Positions 54,573 to 63,939 of a stretch of DNA of 64,000 nt are shown here, in pieces; position 1 is the first letter of the stretch; each line of letters starts with the position of its first letter. Made by a program: the position numbers and the translations under genes. The stretch is taken from the NCBI RefSeq assembly GCF_000292245.2, contig NZ_ALPT02000004.1:28795-92794 (forward strand), written 5' to 3'. The notes under the pieces are model-generated. The model saw nothing but the letters and a program-made list of their open reading frames with translations. It had not been told where the DNA came from and searched no databases. This DNA is from Alkalihalobacillus alcalophilus ATCC 27647 = CGMCC 1.3604. Lineage in GTDB: Bacteria > Bacillota > Bacilli > Bacillales > Bacillaceae_D.

Positions 54573-54656
54573 GATATCCCCTCACATAATCAATGAACTT
54601 TTTTCAGTATTTACTAAATTTCACTAATTATGTGTAAGAGCATCGTAACCATAGAA

Positions 54657-55390
54657 AATCAAAACCACCAGTGTGAACTGGTGGTTTACTCTGCGGCTGA
54701 AAGCCTTTCTTACCTGCCTTGGCCTTAAAGGCCCACTGAACAGGTTTCCCTTTTGCACCACATTCACTCACTCATTCTAAAGAATTTCTTTATTTCTTCT
54801 TATTTTTCTCACCCGTAAATGGGTCATAGTCTTCGAACAATGATAACTGGTTTCCCATATAATCTTCTTTTAGCTGATTCCTAATGTATTCTTGTATTTG
54901 CTTTTTGTTTCTTCCCACTGTATCAACATAGAAACCTCGACACCAAAACTTCCTATTCCCATAGCGATACTTCAAATTGGCATGTCGATCAAATATCATC
55001 AGGCTACTTTTCCCTTTTAAGTATCCCATAAATTGTGACACACTTAACTTCGGCGGGATACTTACTAACATATGGATGTGATCAGGACAAGCATTTGCTT
55101 CATGGATCACTACACCTTTTCTTTCACATAAATCTCTTATGATTTGTCCGATACTTTTTTTATATTTTCTATAGATGATTTGTCTTCTATATTTTGGTGC
55201 AAACACAATGTGATACTTACAATTCCATGTTGTGTGTGCTAAACTATTCATGTCCTTCACAGGGCATACCTCCTTCTTTGGTGAGATGAAGCGGTCGGGA
55301 AACCAACTTTATCCTACCATGGAAGTGAGGTTTTTTAATACCACGCTTGAAGCTCTTTTGAACCCCCGGCATAGCCAGGGGTTTTCGAAA
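54657..55390 (-). mobile_element. IS200/IS605-group insertion sequence (tnpA only)
   Basis: The transposase gene is flanked by the hairpins expected for this group: AACCACCAGTG...CACTGGTGGTT-type at 54662-54686 on the right end and CCCCCGGCATAGCCAGGGG at 55364-55382 on the left end. The group inserts without target duplication, so the exact borders are approximate. Confidence 0.75.
54790..55260 (-). CDS. tnpA: IS200-type Y1 transposase
   Basis: 156 residues of the HUH single-strand transposases. The metal-binding HUH motif is PDHIHMLVSIP and the catalytic tyrosine is probably in RGFYVDTVGRN. The gene is complete and may be active. GTG at 55260 lies eight bases after AAGGAGG. No tnpB accompanies it. 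Confidence 0.92.
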   Translation of the reverse strand: MKDMNSLAHTTWNCKYHIVFAPKYRRQIIYRKYKKSIGQIIRDLCERKGVVIHEANACPDHIHMLVSIPPKLSVSQFMGYLKGKSSLMIFDRHANLKYRYGNRKFWCRGFYVDTVGRNKKQIQEYIRNQLKEDYMGNQLSLFEDYDPFTGEKNKKK

Positions 55391-55392
55391 CC

Positions 55393-55440
55393 ACAAAAAA
55401 GAACTGTCCTTCGGTCCATTTTTGACCTTGTGACAGTTCC
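55393..55440 (-). terminator. Terminator of the Pro/Gly-rich protein gene
   Basis: GAACTGTC pairs with GACAGTTC, with a second stem inside, followed by six T on the minus strand. The IS200-type element ends just beyond it. Confidence 0.75.
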
Positions 55441-55450
55441 TATCATTCGT

Positions 55451-55903
55451 TTATACACATTGAAAAGAAGAAATTCTTCTTGTATCGATCCCAAAATAGA
55501 CCCAGCGGAAGAAGCTCCAACGAAATCCTGCAACAGAAGTCCGACCAATAAAGGTTGGATAAAACCAGAAGGAATCACCATTATTTAGTCGAATAAATGT
55601 AAAACGAAACAAACAACCTCTTAAACCACCTGGATCAACCGCAAAAGCAGTTGGACCGCTCGCTTGTAAAGCACTTATATCTGGTGGAGGTGTTGTTGGA
55701 GGTTGTGCACTCCCAGGTGCTCCTGGGGAAGTAGGGGGCGGCCCACCTGGTCCTGGCCCAAATGGCGGTGGTGCTGATGGTGATCCACCTGGCCCTGGTC
55801 CAAATGGTGGGAAGAAGGAACCTCCACCAAAAAAAGGACTCCCTCCAGTTCCCAGTCCACTAAACGGAGGGAAGTTCCCAAAAATCTGTCGTTGATTATG
55901 CAT
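55451..55903 (-). CDS. Pro/Gly-rich protein with a conserved aromatic C-terminal module
   Basis: 150 residues. The first 75 are low-complexity, rich in Pro, Gly, Phe and Ser (GPGPGG, PPFGPGPGG). The C-terminal 70 residues are different: LRGCLFRFTFIRLNNGDSF then WFYPTFIGRTSVAGFRW, which I have seen as a recurring module in small Bacillus proteins of unknown role. A spore-surface or matrix function is conceivable given the nearby ger operon. GGAG precedes the ATG at 55903. No signal peptide. Confidence 0.65.
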   Translation of the reverse strand: MHNQRQIFGNFPPFSGLGTGGSPFFGGGSFFPPFGPGPGGSPSAPPPFGPGPGGPPPTSPGAPGSAQPPTTPPPDISALQASGPTAFAVDPGGLRGCLFRFTFIRLNNGDSFWFYPTFIGRTSVAGFRWSFFRWVYFGIDTRRISSFQCV

Positions 55904-56166
55904 AAACAATTCTCCTTTCATCAAATGAATTGATATAATTTATGCATCCGCCTATCTATACGTGAATGACCTTCCTCTACTTTTATGCGATTGATTACAG
56001 AGGCCTAATAAATACACCTATATCCAACTAACTCTCACGAATAGCGTTCCAATATAAGAATGTAACACCCAATCAATAATTAACTATAGCTTCACGATAC
56101 AGGTTTCTATATAATTAAGAAGGAATACGTTTTTTTACAATTTTCTTTTTTTCGAGAGGTGAAATG

Positions 56167-56795
56167 ATGGCTCAAAAAAACACCCTTAAAAGCTGGGGGA
56201 CAAACTTCTTTTTTATTATAAGTACCATACACTTCTAATTGTTGTCATTAGCATTCTTTCCATTTTTATTCTCTCCTCTTTATTTGCCGAAGAAAAAGAT
56301 GTTCAAGATTACAAAAGTGATGAATCACCTTTACATATCCTCATTTTTGGAGAGTTTGAGGAGGATAAACTAGAAGAGATTCATTCCCAAGTCAATATGC
56401 TGTTTCCATTATGGGATCCCATTCACCTTGAATTCATTTATGCTCCTACTGAAATCATGGAATACAACGACCTTGCAAGCTTTTATCAAAATCAAGTCGT
56501 GATACAAGAAACCGAACCTGATATATATATATTTGACAAACATTATTATCAACAATTTGTCGAAAATGGTCCTTTTTTAGATACTCGTTTTTTACAAATG
56601 AATATTCCACTTGAGAAGCAATTGCCGATAGCAGGAACGGAAAGTGAGCAACTATTTTATTATGGTATTGACGTAAATAACTTTTCTCCATTTCAATTAT
56701 TAGGGGATCAAGATAAATTTTTGCTCATTCATAAGTCAACGAACCGGATAGATTCTGTTGAACAATTTCTTCAAAAGTTGTTGTATGGTGGATAA
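56167..56795 (+). pseudogene. Membrane-anchored protein of unknown function, frameshifted near the start
   Basis: ATG at 56167 follows GAGAGGTG and opens a frame (MAQKNTLKSWGT) that stops after about 23 codons. A second frame directly continues with a membrane helix (YHTLLIVVISILSIFILSSLF) and an extracellular domain of about 170 residues ending at 56795. One extra G in the run TGGGGGAC near 56195 would join them. The outer domain (PLHILIFGEF, FIYAPTEIMEYND) is not recognised. Either a decayed gene or a sequencing error. Confidence 0.65.
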
Positions 56796-56887
56796 AGGAA
56801 CTGACTAATTGACGAGGCCTATCAGTTCATCTGAAACAAGTACTCAAAGCAACCGATAATATCATTAAATCCTTTCTATGTATATAA

Positions 56888-56945
56888 AAAGAGCTGTACC
56901 CGCAAAGTCCATTTCTTGACCTTGTGGGACAGCTCCACTTTTTTT
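56888..56945. terminator. Terminator between convergent genes
   Basis: AGAGCTGTACCCGCAA pairs with TTGTGGGACAGCTC, with A and T runs on both sides. Confidence 0.8.
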
Positions 56946-57981
56946 AACGTATATGCAAACAAACAGGCTTATGTATTCGGTTTAAGGAACATGTTTCTTC
57001 AAGCACACCATTACCTGTCACTCTTAATAAATGAATCGAATCTGTCCGTTCATTCGCTACTAAAATTGAATCACCATTTGGATCTATTTGAAAGTTTCTT
57101 GGCCATTCCCCTGTCAGCATTGTATGATCGATCAACATTAATTCCCCCTCCTCATTTATCTGAAAAGTAGACAAACTATGATGCCCGCGATTAGATGTGA
57201 AAATGAGCCGTTCGGTTGGATGTATATGGATATCTGCCCCATAATTATCCCCTTTAAAATCTTCTGGAATTGTTCTGATTTCTTGCAAAAGAGATAGTTG
57301 AACCTCTTTTTCATCTAAACGATAGGCGGCTACAGTCGACTGATGCTCGTTGACGACATAAACTGTTTTCGTTAATTCATCAAACGTAAAATGTCTTGGC
57401 CCCGCCCCTTCTGCCGTTTCCACTTCATTTGTATACACAAGTCGTTGCTCCTCTTGTTCCAAACGGTATAAAAACAAACGATTTAACCCTAAATCAGGAA
57501 TTAAATAAATGTTAGAAGTAAGTCGTTTAATTTGATGAGGGTGAGACACATCCCCTAGCTCATTAAATTCCTCGAAAGCAACTAATGACTGAAGTGCACC
57601 ATCCTCATTAAGTGAAAAGGCAGCTACACTCCCTCCACCATAATTAGACGCAAATAAAGTTTTCTCCTCTTCAGATAAACTTAAATAGCAAGGTGAAGAG
57701 CCATTTGTTTTTTGTCGATTCATTTCCATTAACTCTATTTTCTCGCCATGATACTTTAATTGATAACTGACCACTTCTCCATCCTCTACTTCACTAACAG
57801 CATATAATCGATCCCCTTTTTGATTAACCGTTAGATAGGATGGGTTCTTAATTCCAGACACTCCACCAATTTTCAAAAATTCGTTTATTTTCTCATCATA
57901 ACGAAAAATGACAATCGCTTCTTCTGTTGCTTCATTATAAGTACCAATAAAAAGATAGCGTTCTTTATTCCTTACTGTCAT
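56944..57981 (-). CDS. 6-Phosphogluconolactonase-type lactonase (beta-propeller)
   Basis: 345 residues of the seven-bladed lactonase family (YkgB/YbhE type). Blades show the family patterns YLFIGTYNEATEEAI, NPSYLTVNQKGDRLYAVSE, FASNYGGGSVAAFSL and SHPHQIK near the active centre, then GPRHFTFD, NRGHHSLSTF and WPRNFQIDP. The enzyme opens 6-phosphogluconolactone or a related sugar lactone. It follows two permease genes by 18 bases, so it may act on what this importer brings in. Confidence 0.85.
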   Translation of the reverse strand: MTVRNKERYLFIGTYNEATEEAIVIFRYDEKINEFLKIGGVSGIKNPSYLTVNQKGDRLYAVSEVEDGEVVSYQLKYHGEKIELMEMNRQKTNGSSPCYLSLSEEEKTLFASNYGGGSVAAFSLNEDGALQSLVAFEEFNELGDVSHPHQIKRLTSNIYLIPDLGLNRLFLYRLEQEEQRLVYTNEVETAEGAGPRHFTFDELTKTVYVVNEHQSTVAAYRLDEKEVQLSLLQEIRTIPEDFKGDNYGADIHIHPTERLIFTSNRGHHSLSTFQINEEGELMLIDHTMLTGEWPRNFQIDPNGDSILVANERTDSIHLLRVTGNGVLEETCSLNRIHKPVCLHIR

Positions 57982-58001
57982 CATTTCACCTCATTTCCTG
58001 A

Positions 58002-58886
58002 TTATCCTTTTACCGCTCCAGATGTAGCTCCTTTTTCGAATGTTTTTTGGGCAAGTAAATAGAAAACAATAACGGGTATAACCGTTAAAATAATCGCTGC
58101 TGTCATCAACCCATAGTCCGTTCCATATTGTGAGCTAATATTAGCTAAAAGCACAACAATCGGAGCAACCTTCTCTTGTGGGACTAGTACTAATGAGGTA
58201 AATAAATCATTATAGGACCATAAAAAGACAAACGTTCCAACTGTCGCAAACGCCGGTAATGAAATTGGGAGAAAGATTCTTGTGAACATCTTCCAACGAT
58301 TACAACCATCCATCACAGCCGCTTCTTCCAATTCTTTCGGAATCGTCGCCATATAACCACTAATTACTAATACAGCAAAAGGGATATTCGCTGCCGTAAT
58401 CGGAATAATAAATCCTAAATGAGTATTCACAAACCCCATGCTAATCATCATGCGATAAACAGGCACAATCGTCGCAAAAGCCGGAATTAAAAGACTAGCA
58501 ACTAGAGCTGTTTGAATAAACCCTCTTAACCTAAACTTCATTCGCGACATCGCAAAAGCAGCTAACCCACCAAACATAAGAGCGAACAATACAACAGAGC
58601 CACTCATAATAAAACTATTTAAATAGCTTCTGCCAATATCGACTGTATTAAAAGCATTTATATAGTTTTGTAAGGTTGGTTCAGAAGGCAGGGCAAAGGT
58701 ATCGGTAATAATCTCTCTTGAATTTTTAAAGGAGTTCAAGAACACCCAAACTAAAGGGAAAATGGTGGTCACTGCCCAAGCGGACAAACAAATATAAACA
58801 AACAAACGACCATATTTAGATTTATGAATATATCTATCTTGAATCTTCTCCCAAAAAGTCAGTTTATTTCTTTCTATTTCGGTCAT
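58002..58886 (-). CDS. Sugar ABC permease, MalG/UgpE type
   Basis: 294 residues with six membrane helices and the ATPase-contact loop ELEEAAVMDGCNRWKMFTRIFLP. It works with the permease upstream and the binding protein as a carbohydrate importer. No ATPase gene is nearby, so it needs a shared MsmX-type subunit. The gene is the third of a four-gene operon ending in the lactonase. Confidence 0.9.
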   Translation of the reverse strand: MTEIERNKLTFWEKIQDRYIHKSKYGRLFVYICLSAWAVTTIFPLVWVFLNSFKNSREIITDTFALPSEPTLQNYINAFNTVDIGRSYLNSFIMSGSVVLFALMFGGLAAFAMSRMKFRLRGFIQTALVASLLIPAFATIVPVYRMMISMGFVNTHLGFIIPITAANIPFAVLVISGYMATIPKELEEAAVMDGCNRWKMFTRIFLPISLPAFATVGTFVFLWSYNDLFTSLVLVPQEKVAPIVVLLANISSQYGTDYGLMTAAIILTVIPVIVFYLLAQKTFEKGATSGAVKG

Positions 58887-58905
58887 ACTGAAACACCACT
58901 TTCCA

Positions 58906-59769
58906 TTAATATGTTACTTCTTCACGTTTTAATAACTTATTGGTCACAAACGCTAAAGTTAACCCGATCACAACCATTAATATCGATAAAGTCGCCCCAT
59001 ACCCCATCGCATTATCAACGATTGCTTTTTGGTACATATACGTTCCTAACACTTCTGATTGCCTTGCATGTCCACCACGGGTAATGATATAAACAAGTTC
59101 AAAGATTTTTAAAGCTCCTGTAATCGCCAAAATTAAACATGTTTTCATATCCGATACGATTAATGGTAACGTTATTTTGGTCATTCGCTTCCAACCTGTA
59201 ATTCCTTCTAATTTTGCTGCCTCATAAAAATCATCAGGAATTTTAGCAATTGCTGTTAAAATAATGATGAAATAAAAACCGACATAATGCCAGATCGTCG
59301 GAATCGCCACCATATACAAAGCTGATGATTCCGTTAACCAAACTTGTCTCTCTAAACCAAAACTAACTAAAATTTCATTTAATAATCCATTCCGATAATT
59401 ATAAATTAAGGAAAAAAGCAAACCGATTGCAGCTCCAGAAATGACGATTGGGAAAAAGAAGGTCGTTCTAAAAAAACCGGCTCCTCGTTTAATCGAATCC
59501 ACCATTATCGCTAATACTAAGGCAATCCCAACTTGGAAAATCGCCACATATAACATAAGCTCCAACGTATTTAACGTTGCATTTAAAGCAATTTGGTCAT
59601 TAAAGAGGCGAATATAATTATCGAACCCAATAAACGTCGAATTAAAAAAACCGTCCGTGCGATAAAAGCTTAACTTAATATTTTCAAAGAAAGGATAATA
59701 TAAAAAGATACCAGCCATTAATAATGCAGGTGTCATAAATAAAATGATATAAAGTCTATCGCCCTTCAT
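58906..59769 (-). CDS. Sugar ABC permease, MalF/UgpA type
   Basis: 287 residues with six membrane helices. The ATPase-contact loop is FYEAAKLEGITGWKRMTKITLPLI. It is shorter than MalF and resembles the UgpA/LacF type. It precedes the second permease by about 20 bases. Confidence 0.9.
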   Translation of the reverse strand: MKGDRLYIILFMTPALLMAGIFLYYPFFENIKLSFYRTDGFFNSTFIGFDNYIRLFNDQIALNATLNTLELMLYVAIFQVGIALVLAIMVDSIKRGAGFFRTTFFFPIVISGAAIGLLFSLIYNYRNGLLNEILVSFGLERQVWLTESSALYMVAIPTIWHYVGFYFIIILTAIAKIPDDFYEAAKLEGITGWKRMTKITLPLIVSDMKTCLILAITGALKIFELVYIITRGGHARQSEVLGTYMYQKAIVDNAMGYGATLSILMVVIGLTLAFVTNKLLKREEVTY

Positions 59770-59854
59770 AGGAAGCTCCTTTATTTCAAAATCGTTTACC
59801 TTGCCAAGTTAAAGATTGACAAGGTAAACATTTGTTTTGTTTTCAAACTTGTTA

Positions 59855-61099
59855 TTATTCCATTGCTGCTGCTTCTTCGACTACTTGAGCCCCTGTTTTT
59901 GAACCATTTACTACTTCAGGAACACTTTGACGCATATGAGTAAAAGCCTCCGCATAAATTCGATCATTAATAGGTAACTCAACCGCTGGTGCATCGGCCA
60001 CTAATTTATGTCCGTTTGCTAAATGGTCTTCTAAATCTGTTAATTCACCTTTGGCAGGCGGTTGACCTGTTGGCTCAACTAAACGAAGTAAAATCTCTTC
60101 TGATGTTACATAATTAAAGAAATCAACAACTGCATCACGCTTGTTCTCATCTTCATAAGATTCTGTACTAATAAACCAACCAGAAGAAGATCCACCAACA
60201 AGCTCACCATGTTGGAAGCCATCAGCATAACCTGGCATTGGTAATACTTTCACTTGCTCAGCAATACCCGCTTCATTTAACTGACCCCAGAACCATGACC
60301 CTTCAAAAATCATTGCCGCTTGTTCTTGTTTAAATAACTCAGCAGCTAATCCTAAATCAAGTGTAGCCGCATCAGCTGGAAAAGCTCCTTTTTCTGCATG
60401 CTCGGCTATTTTGTCTAAACCAGCAGCCCATGCTGGATTTTGGTCAGATAACTCAGCACGGTAAGCGTCCATCCCACCTGCTGCTAACACATAATGCTCT
60501 ACAACATAATAAGAAGCTTCTGTTGAGGCTGCAATCGGAATAATATCGGTTTTCGCAAACTCTTCAATTGCTTTTTCATATAACTCCCAAGTAGTTGGCA
60601 ATTCAATTCCATGCTCTTCAAATAGTTTTTCATTCACAAAAATCGCTTCATAAAAACCTGATTGAGGTGCTGCATAAATGCCACCATCCTCATGTCTTTG
60701 CTGTTCTAACATGGAGTTATAGCCTGATAAATCAATGCCATCAGCATCTTCTAAATTGATCACTTTTCCTTCATTAATAATCCCTTGTGCATCAACGGTA
60801 TTAAAGAAAAACATCACGTCTGGTTCATTGCCAGAAGAATATTCTGTTTGAACCTTCGTACGAATCGTTTCAGCATCTGCTGATTGTGAATCATTGACAA
60901 TTGTAATATTCGGATTCTCATCTTGGAACTCGGCAAGTACTTCTTCAAATACTTTTCCCGATGGATCAGTTCCAGCCATCATAGTGACGACTCTTAATTC
61001 TACTTCCTCAGATGAAGCACTGTTGCTACCACAAGCAGCTAAGAACATAACACATAAAACCATTAAAAATGATAGAAGGCCAAACTTTTTCTTTTGCAT
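59855..61099 (-). CDS. Sugar-binding lipoprotein of the second ABC importer
   Basis: 414 residues of the extracellular solute-binding family 1 (MalE-like). The signal peptide ends in MFLAACGSNS with the lipidated Cys near residue 23. Family segments are DVMFFFNTVDAQGI and MIFEGSWFWGQL. Substrate unknown, presumably a mono- or disaccharide. First gene of the importer-lactonase operon. A palindromic site around the -10 box lies about 35-65 bases upstream. Confidence 0.88.
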   Translation of the reverse strand: MQKKKFGLLSFLMVLCVMFLAACGSNSASSEEVELRVVTMMAGTDPSGKVFEEVLAEFQDENPNITIVNDSQSADAETIRTKVQTEYSSGNEPDVMFFFNTVDAQGIINEGKVINLEDADGIDLSGYNSMLEQQRHEDGGIYAAPQSGFYEAIFVNEKLFEEHGIELPTTWELYEKAIEEFAKTDIIPIAASTEASYYVVEHYVLAAGGMDAYRAELSDQNPAWAAGLDKIAEHAEKGAFPADAATLDLGLAAELFKQEQAAMIFEGSWFWGQLNEAGIAEQVKVLPMPGYADGFQHGELVGGSSSGWFISTESYEDENKRDAVVDFFNYVTSEEILLRLVEPTGQPPAKGELTDLEDHLANGHKLVADAPAVELPINDRIYAEAFTHMRQSVPEVVNGSKTGAQVVEEAAAME

Positions 61100-61133
61100 A
61101 AGAACTCCCCTTTTATTAAATGATTTTATAAAA

Positions 61134-61162
61134 ACAACTAAACGATTATAATGTTCAGTTGT
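61134..61162. promoter_or_regulatory. Inverted repeat around the -10 box of the second importer operon
   Basis: ACAACTAAAC and GTTCAGTTGT (9 of 10 bases complementary) enclose GATTATAAT, which on the minus strand gives a TATAAT -10 box. The block ATTATAATGTT recurs at 61395-61405 inside the palindrome AACATTATAATGTT (61392-61405). A repressor site is likely, but the regulator gene is not in the window. Confidence 0.5.
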
Positions 61163-61576
61163 CTATACCAAATAAATTTTTCTTTCAATTAAATTTCATA
61201 TATTCCTAACTTCACCCCAGAACAATTATGACAACATCTTTTATCTAATAATTGTTATTTAGGAATGTCCTATCTCGTAAATTTGTCTGGCTCTAAAATA
61301 TAAAAGGCTTACATTCCATTTAATGACTTAAAGAACCATTTATCACCTTATGGTAAACGAAAAATATTTTCAAAACCTTCTAAGTATTAACAACATTATA
61401 ATGTTAATTGTAACACATGTTTTGAAATTTGGTATAACAATTTATGATATTTTTTTCGACATTTTTTTATTAAATACTACATATTCAAGAGTTCACCTTA
61501 TTGATGTCTTATTTAATATAGTTGTCTAGTCTAATTTGGCACTCATTTGTTAGCAATCCCCCATTAACCTTTTTTT

Positions 61577-61795
61577 CGCACTTTAATCTCGACAACTCGG
61601 CTTTTTCATTACCTGTTGGGGCTTATTCGCACCCTAATTTTGCCCACTCAGCTTTTTCATTACCTATTAACGTTTATTCTCACCCTAATTTTGCCCACTC
61701 AGCTTTTTCATTACCTATTAACGTTTATTCTCACCCTAATTTTGCCCACTCAGCTTTTTCATTACCTATCTGCCCTTATCCACACCATAATCCCA
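61577..61795. repeat. Tandem array, 51-bp unit, about 4.3 copies
   Basis: Units start at 61577, 61628, 61679, 61730 and 61781, exactly 51 bp apart. The blocks CGCACCCTAATTTT and CTTTTTCATTACCTATT match those of the array at 525-1080; the stretch between and after them differs. It lies downstream of the gamma-glutamyltransferase gene, past its terminator. The remaining bases of 61163-61570 hold the site described above and AT-rich DNA without a gene. Confidence 0.93.
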
Positions 61796-61833
61796 CCACC
61801 GCACTAAGATTAAGTGTCACATCTTCTCCAACC

Positions 61834-61873
61834 AAAAAAGCCACTCAAAAGATCCTCTGACCTCTTGAATAGC
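61834..61873 (-). terminator. Terminator of the gamma-glutamyltransferase gene
   Basis: On the minus strand GCTATTCAAGAGG pairs with the GATCTTTTGAGTGGC arm, with several G-U pairs, followed by six T. Confidence 0.65.
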
Positions 61874-61906
61874 CTCTTAATAATCTTCCCTTTATTTCGT
61901 CTCATT

Positions 61907-63520
61907 TTACCAAGCGGCAATGGCTCCGTCCGTTCTGAATTCAGTACCACCTTGGAATACTCCTGTTTTCGGATCTCGCCAAATAATTTGCCCCCTCCCA
62001 AATGAACTTGTATCTAGAGCGACAGAAACTTGATGACCTTTTCTTTCGAGTTCTTGGGCAAGATGAAGAGGAAAATGGGGTTCTACCATTACTTTTTTAT
62101 CTTCCAACCATTGCCACCTTGGCGCATCAAGAGCTGCTTGTGGATTTAGTTCTGCATCAATCGTATTCATAATCACTTGGACATGGCCTTGTGGTTGCAT
62201 AAAACCACCCATCACCCCAAATGGTCCAATCGCTTCATCGTCTTTTGTTAAAAACCCTGGGATAATCGTATGGAATGTTCGCTTTCCACCTTCTAGTCTA
62301 TTATCATGATTGGGATCTAGTGAAAAATTATGTCCTCGATTTTGCAGGGCAATACCTGTGCCAGGAACAACAATTCCAGAGCCGAACCCCATATAATTAC
62401 TTTGGATAAAAGAAACCATATTCCCTTCTTCATCAGCAGTCGCTAAATAAACCGTTCCACCTTTTGGAGGAGTTCCTGCTTCTGGCACCTCCGCCGTATC
62501 CGTTATTTTCTCTCTTCTCATCACCGCATATCCTTCTGATAATAAGCTACTTACGGAAACAGACATTTTCTCCGCTTCGGTTATGTATTTTAAACCATCC
62601 GCAAACGCTAATTTCACCGCTTCAATTTGTTTATGATAACGGTCAACGGACTCATAGCTTCCAAACTGATAGCCTTTTAACGTATTTAAAGCTAATAGAG
62701 CGACTAGACCTTGCCCATTAGGTGGGATCTCCCATACGTCATAGCCACGATAGTTCACACGGATCGGTTTGACCCATTCTGGCTTATATGCAGCTAAATC
62801 CTCTTTTGTTAAAAATCCATTATATTGGTTTGAACAAGCAGCGATCTTATCAGCTAATTCGCCCCGATAAAAACTCTCCCCATTTGACTCTGCAATGGAA
62901 CGTAATGATTTCGCATGGCTAGGCGAAGACCATATTTCACCGATTTCAGGTGCTCTCCCATTCGGAGCAAAGGTATCAAACCAATTTTGAAACTCCTCCC
63001 CCTCCCATGAATTTTTATAATGACGATAAGCTCTTGCCCACATTTTTCCGAGCACAGGCGAAATTGGAAATCCTTCTTCTGCATATTCAATCGCTGGTTT
63101 TAATACTTCCGTTAATGGTAACTTCCCAAAACGTTTTGACAATTCTGCCCAAGCGGCTGGTGCTCCTGGAACAGTAACCGGAATCCAGCCATGTTTTGGC
63201 ATTTCAGAATAACCTCGTTCTTTAATAGCCTCAATCGAGATATTTTTTGGGGAAAATCCACTTGAATTTAAACCGTGTAGCTCTCCTTTTGTCCAAACTA
63301 AAGCAAAAGCGTCACCACCAATGCCATTTGATGTCGGTTCCACCACAGTTAAACAAGCAGCTGTCGCAATCGCCGCATCAATTGCATTCCCACCTTGTTT
63401 TAAAATTTGTAAACCCGCTTCAGCAGCAAGTGGTTGAGAAGTCGCGACCATCCCTTTTTTCGCAAAAGTTGTCATTCTTTGTGATTGGAATGGGTAGTTC
63501 AATTGATCGATATTCTGCAT
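61907..63520 (-). CDS. Gamma-glutamyltransferase-like Ntn hydrolase (YwrD type)
   Basis: 537 residues. The precursor cleaves itself before a Thr nucleophile, here in PKGGTVYLATADEEGN. Other family segments are GGNAIDAAIATAACLTVVEPTSNGIGG and PPNGQGLVALLALNTL. There is no signal peptide, unlike secreted Ggt, so the enzyme is cytoplasmic, like B. subtilis YwrD. It would hydrolyse or transfer gamma-glutamyl groups, or act on a related amide. The ATG at 63520 is eight bases after GGAG; a GTG nine bases upstream is too close. Confidence 0.88.
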   Translation of the reverse strand: MQNIDQLNYPFQSQRMTTFAKKGMVATSQPLAAEAGLQILKQGGNAIDAAIATAACLTVVEPTSNGIGGDAFALVWTKGELHGLNSSGFSPKNISIEAIKERGYSEMPKHGWIPVTVPGAPAAWAELSKRFGKLPLTEVLKPAIEYAEEGFPISPVLGKMWARAYRHYKNSWEGEEFQNWFDTFAPNGRAPEIGEIWSSPSHAKSLRSIAESNGESFYRGELADKIAACSNQYNGFLTKEDLAAYKPEWVKPIRVNYRGYDVWEIPPNGQGLVALLALNTLKGYQFGSYESVDRYHKQIEAVKLAFADGLKYITEAEKMSVSVSSLLSEGYAVMRREKITDTAEVPEAGTPPKGGTVYLATADEEGNMVSFIQSNYMGFGSGIVVPGTGIALQNRGHNFSLDPNHDNRLEGGKRTFHTIIPGFLTKDDEAIGPFGVMGGFMQPQGHVQVIMNTIDAELNPQAALDAPRWQWLEDKKVMVEPHFPLHLAQELERKGHQVSVALDTSSFGRGQIIWRDPKTGVFQGGTEFRTDGAIAAW

Positions 63521-63644
63521 TTTTTTCACTCCTGTTATATTATAAATACTCGTTTTTTTAATTGTTGATTAACCTAATCCCTTCATTTTTGCCTTACAAT
63601 AGTCTGAATTGAGTAAGATGCCTATTCGGATACTCATTGAAATG

Positions 63645-63730
63645 CTAGATTTCTATATTTACTTTTTTTGAGAGTTTTCGAGATAATGTAGCTTTACCAG
63701 ATCCGGCGAACCAATTAAAGTCAGCTTCAT
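63645..63730 (-). pseudogene. Remnant of a FlaR/adenylate-kinase-like P-loop gene
   Basis: From the ATG at 63730 the frame reads MKLTLIGSP and then, after a one-base shift, GSGKATLSRKLSKKVNIEI before a stop at 63645. Together they make the N-terminus of a small P-loop kinase of the type called DNA topology modulation protein FlaR. The rest of the gene is missing. The gap 63521-63644 and the bases up to 63900 hold nothing else I can identify. Confidence 0.5.
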
Positions 63731-63939
63731 TATTACCCATCTTTTTATTTTACAATAATAACCGAGTTCATTCATTTAAAATTCAGAAAAAATAATATAA
63801 TTCAATCAAACTACTAACATAAGTTAGGTAAGCCAATTAGGCATATAGCACGTAGAAATGTCTTGCTCTACATAATTTTTTATTCTTTTAAGCGGTAAAA
63901 GTTTGGATTCTACTGTCCCTTCCTTTTGGATACATTTGA

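Noticed and set aside
55309..55581. 90-residue frame on the minus strand across the IS200 left end
   Set aside because: It overlaps the C-terminal part of the Pro/Gly-rich protein in another frame and runs through two hairpins.
61522..61860. Reading frames through the second 51-bp array
   Set aside because: Same reason as for the first array: open frames arise from a period divisible by three.
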